NCBI GenBank assembly: GCA_000997405.1
Contig: LCBU01000015.1
Location: forward strand, 1-8,574
DNA: 8,574 nt
Reading direction: 5' to 3'
Source: Candidatus Woesebacteria bacterium GW2011_GWA1_41_7
Lineage (GTDB): Bacteria; Patescibacteriota; Microgenomatia; UBA8517
Shown here: positions 6,470-8,574 of the stretch, piece after piece
Layout: each line of letters begins with the position of its first letter
Numbering within the stretch: the first letter of the stretch is position 1
Notes under the pieces: model-generated
What the model was told of the DNA's origin: nothing
What the model saw: the letters and a program-made list of their open reading frames with translations, nothing else
Database searches by the model: none
Translations under genes and position numbers: made by a program

Positions 6470-7000
6470 ATGCCCAAAAATAAAGCTATCAATCTATTAC
6501 CACTTGAGGAGTTTAATGCTTCAACTGCGGGGCGTGTTTTAAGATGGGCAACTGGTACATTTCGTGTAATTGTTATTGTTACAGAAATGGTTGTCATGGC
6601 CGCGTTTTTGTCACGATTTTGGCTGGATGCCCAAAACTCTGCCCTAAACAATTCAATTAAAGCAAAAAGTGCACAAATATTGGCGCAAGCCGATCTGGAG
6701 AAGCAATTTAGAGGAACCCAAGCAAAATTAAGTATTTTTAATAAAATAGCTCAGAGCAATAAAACTTCATCCCTGATAGAAAAAATAACAAGTAGTGTCC
6801 CAGGTACTGTTACTCTTTCAAGGATATCCCTGACACGAGGCGCAATAGAAGTACGAGGCTCGTCACTTTCGGATTATGACATTTCCAGACTGGTTGTAAA
6901 CTTACAAGGTGCACCGTTCAAAAGTGCTGAGCTGGGTCAGGTTGGTTCATCGGAAAAAAATACGGGAGAAATTGATTTTGTAATTAATATTAAATACTAA
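6470..7000 (+). CDS. pilN: PilN-like type IV pilus inner-membrane protein
   Basis: Probable PilN, the bitopic component that in type IV pilus machines links cytoplasmic PilM to PilO at the inner membrane. The 176-aa product starts MPKNKAINLLPLEE; INLLP (7-11) is the short cytoplasmic motif by which PilN binds PilM in characterised systems. One membrane helix covers about 31-51, a coiled-coil-prone segment about 52-95, and a small alpha/beta domain 99-176 ends ...DFVINIKY, like the ferredoxin-type fold of PilN/GspL. The family is judged from architecture and the INLLP motif, since sequence conservation here is low. An in-frame TTG at 6446 would add eight residues, but the ATG places INLLP at its usual distance from the start. 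A PilO-like frame follows after 3 bp; no pilM is present upstream. Confidence 0.78.
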   Translation: MPKNKAINLLPLEEFNASTAGRVLRWATGTFRVIVIVTEMVVMAAFLSRFWLDAQNSALNNSIKAKSAQILAQADLEKQFRGTQAKLSIFNKIAQSNKTSSLIEKITSSVPGTVTLSRISLTRGAIEVRGSSLSDYDISRLVVNLQGAPFKSAELGQVGSSEKNTGEIDFVINIKY

Positions 7001-7003
7001 ATT

Positions 7004-8574
7004 ATGGCAACCGGTTGGAGAGGTTCATATTATCGGTATAAGGAATTATTCTTAAACATATCTGTCCTTTACAAAAAAAGGGCAGACTTACGTGCATTCT
7101 TGGAAATAGTTCTTTCAATTGTTGCGGTAATAGTTTTTGTGATGTTTGCGCTAAAACCTACCGCTCTAACCATTATCAGTTTGGTTCAACAAATCAAAGA
7201 GGAAAGGAAAACTTTGTCAACTCTTACTCAAAAAGCCAATGATTTGCAAAAGGCCGGTACCCTTTTAGCCCAAAATCAAAGATATATCGATAACATTAAC
7301 ACAGCCGTTTCCTCAGCCCCTGCTCCTGATATGTTTATGAAACAGATTGAAGGCTTATCAGCCAGACACAGCGTTGATTTGATGGGACTCGTTGTCAGTG
7401 ACGTCGTTTTGATCGGAAGCCCTAAAACTATTAGAATTTCAGGTGAGCTGGAACCCCTCCCTGAAAGTGCCAACGAAATGGGATATTCAATTAGTGTAAA
7501 GGGTAGTTTTTCAAACATAGATAACTTTATGAAAGAACTCGAAAAACTAAGGGTAATTTCAACCATAGATAGTGTGACGGTTAACTCTTCCGTTACTGAG
7601 TCCGGAAGGGTCATAGTTGCTGTCATTTCAGGTAGGGTTCCTTATCTTGGAAGTAGTGGCAAAGTTTCCGAAGTCCTTTCTCACAAAAGACCATTAAGTC
7701 TTTCAATGATGAGAAAGCTTGAATCAGGTTTGGGTATCCCAGCAAAAGTTTTGTTGAAGACATCTGAAGAATTTCAAACGGAAAAAGACATTTCTTGGAA
7801 CAACTATCCAATAAAAGAAATGAGAGATAGGAGCTACTTTGGAGAGAAAGCTTTGGAAAAGTCAACATTAAAAGAATTAATAGAGGATTTTTTCAGACCA
7901 ATTGGATCACCTGCTTATGTGGTGGGTATGTTACGAAAGACTTATTACAGATCTAAAAAACCGATTAATAAATACTCACTCGCTGTCTGGTCTGCTTACG
8001 TTATTAAAAAAGCCAATAAAATTAAATATCCAATCAAGTTTCAAAAAGGATCTGTCGACTTGGAATTTATGCGCAAAGTGGCCAAATTAAGCGTAGAGTT
8101 TAATGGACCACTCCTTGCTCGTGACTTGTTAATCAAATACGGTATTGGCCTGATAATAGAACCTCATTTTTCGAATACATATCTAGATGCGATGACAATT
8201 CTAACCAACAAGGACCACCCAATTATTGGTTTGACTATTCGTCAAGATCGATTGGACAACTTTTGGTTTACCTTGATGCACGAATTAGCCCATGTGGCAT
8301 TGCATTTAGACAATCCTATAAACCTTTTTTACGATGACTTAGATGACAAAGATGTTTCTAGTGAAGAAGAGGGAGCTGCAGACAAACTAGCGGGAGAGGC
8401 GCTAATTCCAGAAGATAAATGGATTAATAGTCCAGCCAGATTAATTCCTTCACCGATTGCAGCTCAGAGTCTGGCTAGAGAGCTTGGCGTTCATCCGGCC
8501 ATAGTGGCTGGCAAAATGCGTCATGAGAATGCGAGATATCGATATCTCTATGCGCTTCTTGGTCAGGGCGAGGT
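7004..8574 (+). CDS. PilO-like protein fused in frame to HigA antitoxin/ImmA-IrrE metallopeptidase (3' partial)
   Basis: The frame opens at ATG 7004, 3 bp after pilN, and stays open for 523 codons to the window edge. Residues 1-212 look like PilO: a cytoplasmic N-terminus, one membrane helix (33-50), a coiled coil (about 58-95) and a ferredoxin-like domain ending VIVAVISGRV. From about 213 the sequence is HigA-like: PYLGSSGKVSEVL and KRPLSLSMMRKLE followed by LGIPAKVLL, the second half of the HTH of XRE/HigA antitoxins. Then comes an ImmA/IrrE (M78) zinc peptidase domain with NGPLLARDLL (367-376), DNFWFTLMHELAH (418-430; HExxH 426-430), a likely third ligand Glu456, and EALIP (465-469). It ends VAGKMRH...LLGQGE, close to the usual C-terminus of this family. 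About 90 residues of a normal HigA/ImmA N-terminus are missing. A natural fusion and an assembly chimera are both possible. Domain calls are firm for the peptidase, moderate for PilO. Confidence 0.85.
   Translation, partial: MATGWRGSYYRYKELFLNISVLYKKRADLRAFLEIVLSIVAVIVFVMFALKPTALTIISLVQQIKEERKTLSTLTQKANDLQKAGTLLAQNQRYIDNINTAVSSAPAPDMFMKQIEGLSARHSVDLMGLVVSDVVLIGSPKTIRISGELEPLPESANEMGYSISVKGSFSNIDNFMKELEKLRVISTIDSVTVNSSVTESGRVIVAVISGRVPYLGSSGKVSEVLSHKRPLSLSMMRKLESGLGIPAKVLLKTSEEFQTEKDISWNNYPIKEMRDRSYFGEKALEKSTLKELIEDFFRPIGSPAYVVGMLRKTYYRSKKPINKYSLAVWSAYVIKKANKIKYPIKFQKGSVDLEFMRKVAKLSVEFNGPLLARDLLIKYGIGLIIEPHFSNTYLDAMTILTNKDHPIIGLTIRQDRLDNFWFTLMHELAHVALHLDNPINLFYDDLDDKDVSSEEEGAADKLAGEALIPEDKWINSPARLIPSPIAAQSLARELGVHPAIVAGKMRHENARYRYLYALLGQGE
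7640..7651 (+). other. Junction between PilO-like and HigA/ImmA-like coding sequence
   Basis: These bases encode Pro-Tyr-Leu-Gly (residues 213-216). The Pro-Tyr-Leu could end a PilO last strand (ISGRVPYL), while PYLG/PYIG directly precedes the recognition helix in HigA antitoxins (from memory of the family). The switch therefore falls where both parents could share a few residues, as expected of joining at microhomology, whether in the cell or during assembly. The reading frame is preserved exactly. Confidence 0.55.

Noticed and set aside
6376..6651. 91-codon minus-strand frame over the start of pilN
   Set aside because: It mirrors the pilN coding sequence plus AT-rich intergenic DNA and has no recognisable domain.
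7276..7868. Two minus-strand frames (7276-7626 and 7623-7868)
   Set aside because: Both are antisense to the long plus-strand PilO-HigA/ImmA frame, which has recognisable domains on the plus strand.
7902..8090. 62-codon plus-strand frame
   Set aside because: It lies within the peptidase-fusion frame in another phase and has no family features.
1..8574. tRNA, rRNA, CRISPR arrays or insertion sequences
   Set aside because: I saw no cloverleaf-like segments, regularly spaced repeats, transposase motifs or terminal inverted repeats.

Overview
The window looks like part of a small, AT-rich bacterial genome, most likely a Candidate Phyla Radiation (Patescibacteria) member, perhaps of the Microgenomates group. 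This is an inference. It rests on a compact chaperone operon with a short HrcA and a zinc-finger-less DnaJ, near absence of Shine-Dalgarno sequences, a Lys/Ala-rich tail on ribosomal protein S20, and PilN/PilO-like pilus genes. TGA ends murJ and dnaJ, so the UGA-glycine code of Gracilibacteria is excluded.

Left two thirds, minus strand. Positions 94-4161 hold the heat-shock operon hrcA-grpE-dnaK-dnaJ. It is preceded by a textbook promoter (TTGACA, 17 bp, TATCAT) whose -10 half is covered by a CIRCE operator, so HrcA should repress its own operon. The -35 box contains the stop codon of the upstream gene murJ, the lipid II flippase. Two very short leader ORFs sit in the operon. One ends in an ATGA overlap with hrcA. 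The other lies between grpE and dnaK, repeats the first 14 bases of dnaK, and contains a 10-bp RNA hairpin. At the far left, a hairpin followed by T residues suggests the end of a convergent plus-strand gene.

Middle. murJ (minus) and rpsT (plus, ribosomal protein S20) diverge from about 60 bp that carries two interleaved promoter-like signals.

Right third, plus strand. A PilN-like gene is followed 3 bp later by an open frame that runs off the window without a stop. Its first ~210 residues look like a PilO-type inner-membrane pilus protein. From residue ~213 it continues in frame as a HigA-type antitoxin fused to an ImmA/IrrE metallopeptidase (HELAH plus a downstream Glu), but lacking that protein's usual N-terminus and the first half of its helix-turn-helix. 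This PilO-HigA/ImmA chimera is the most unusual object here. It is either a real gene fusion at a short Pro-Tyr-Leu-Gly match or an assembly chimera near the end of a contig.
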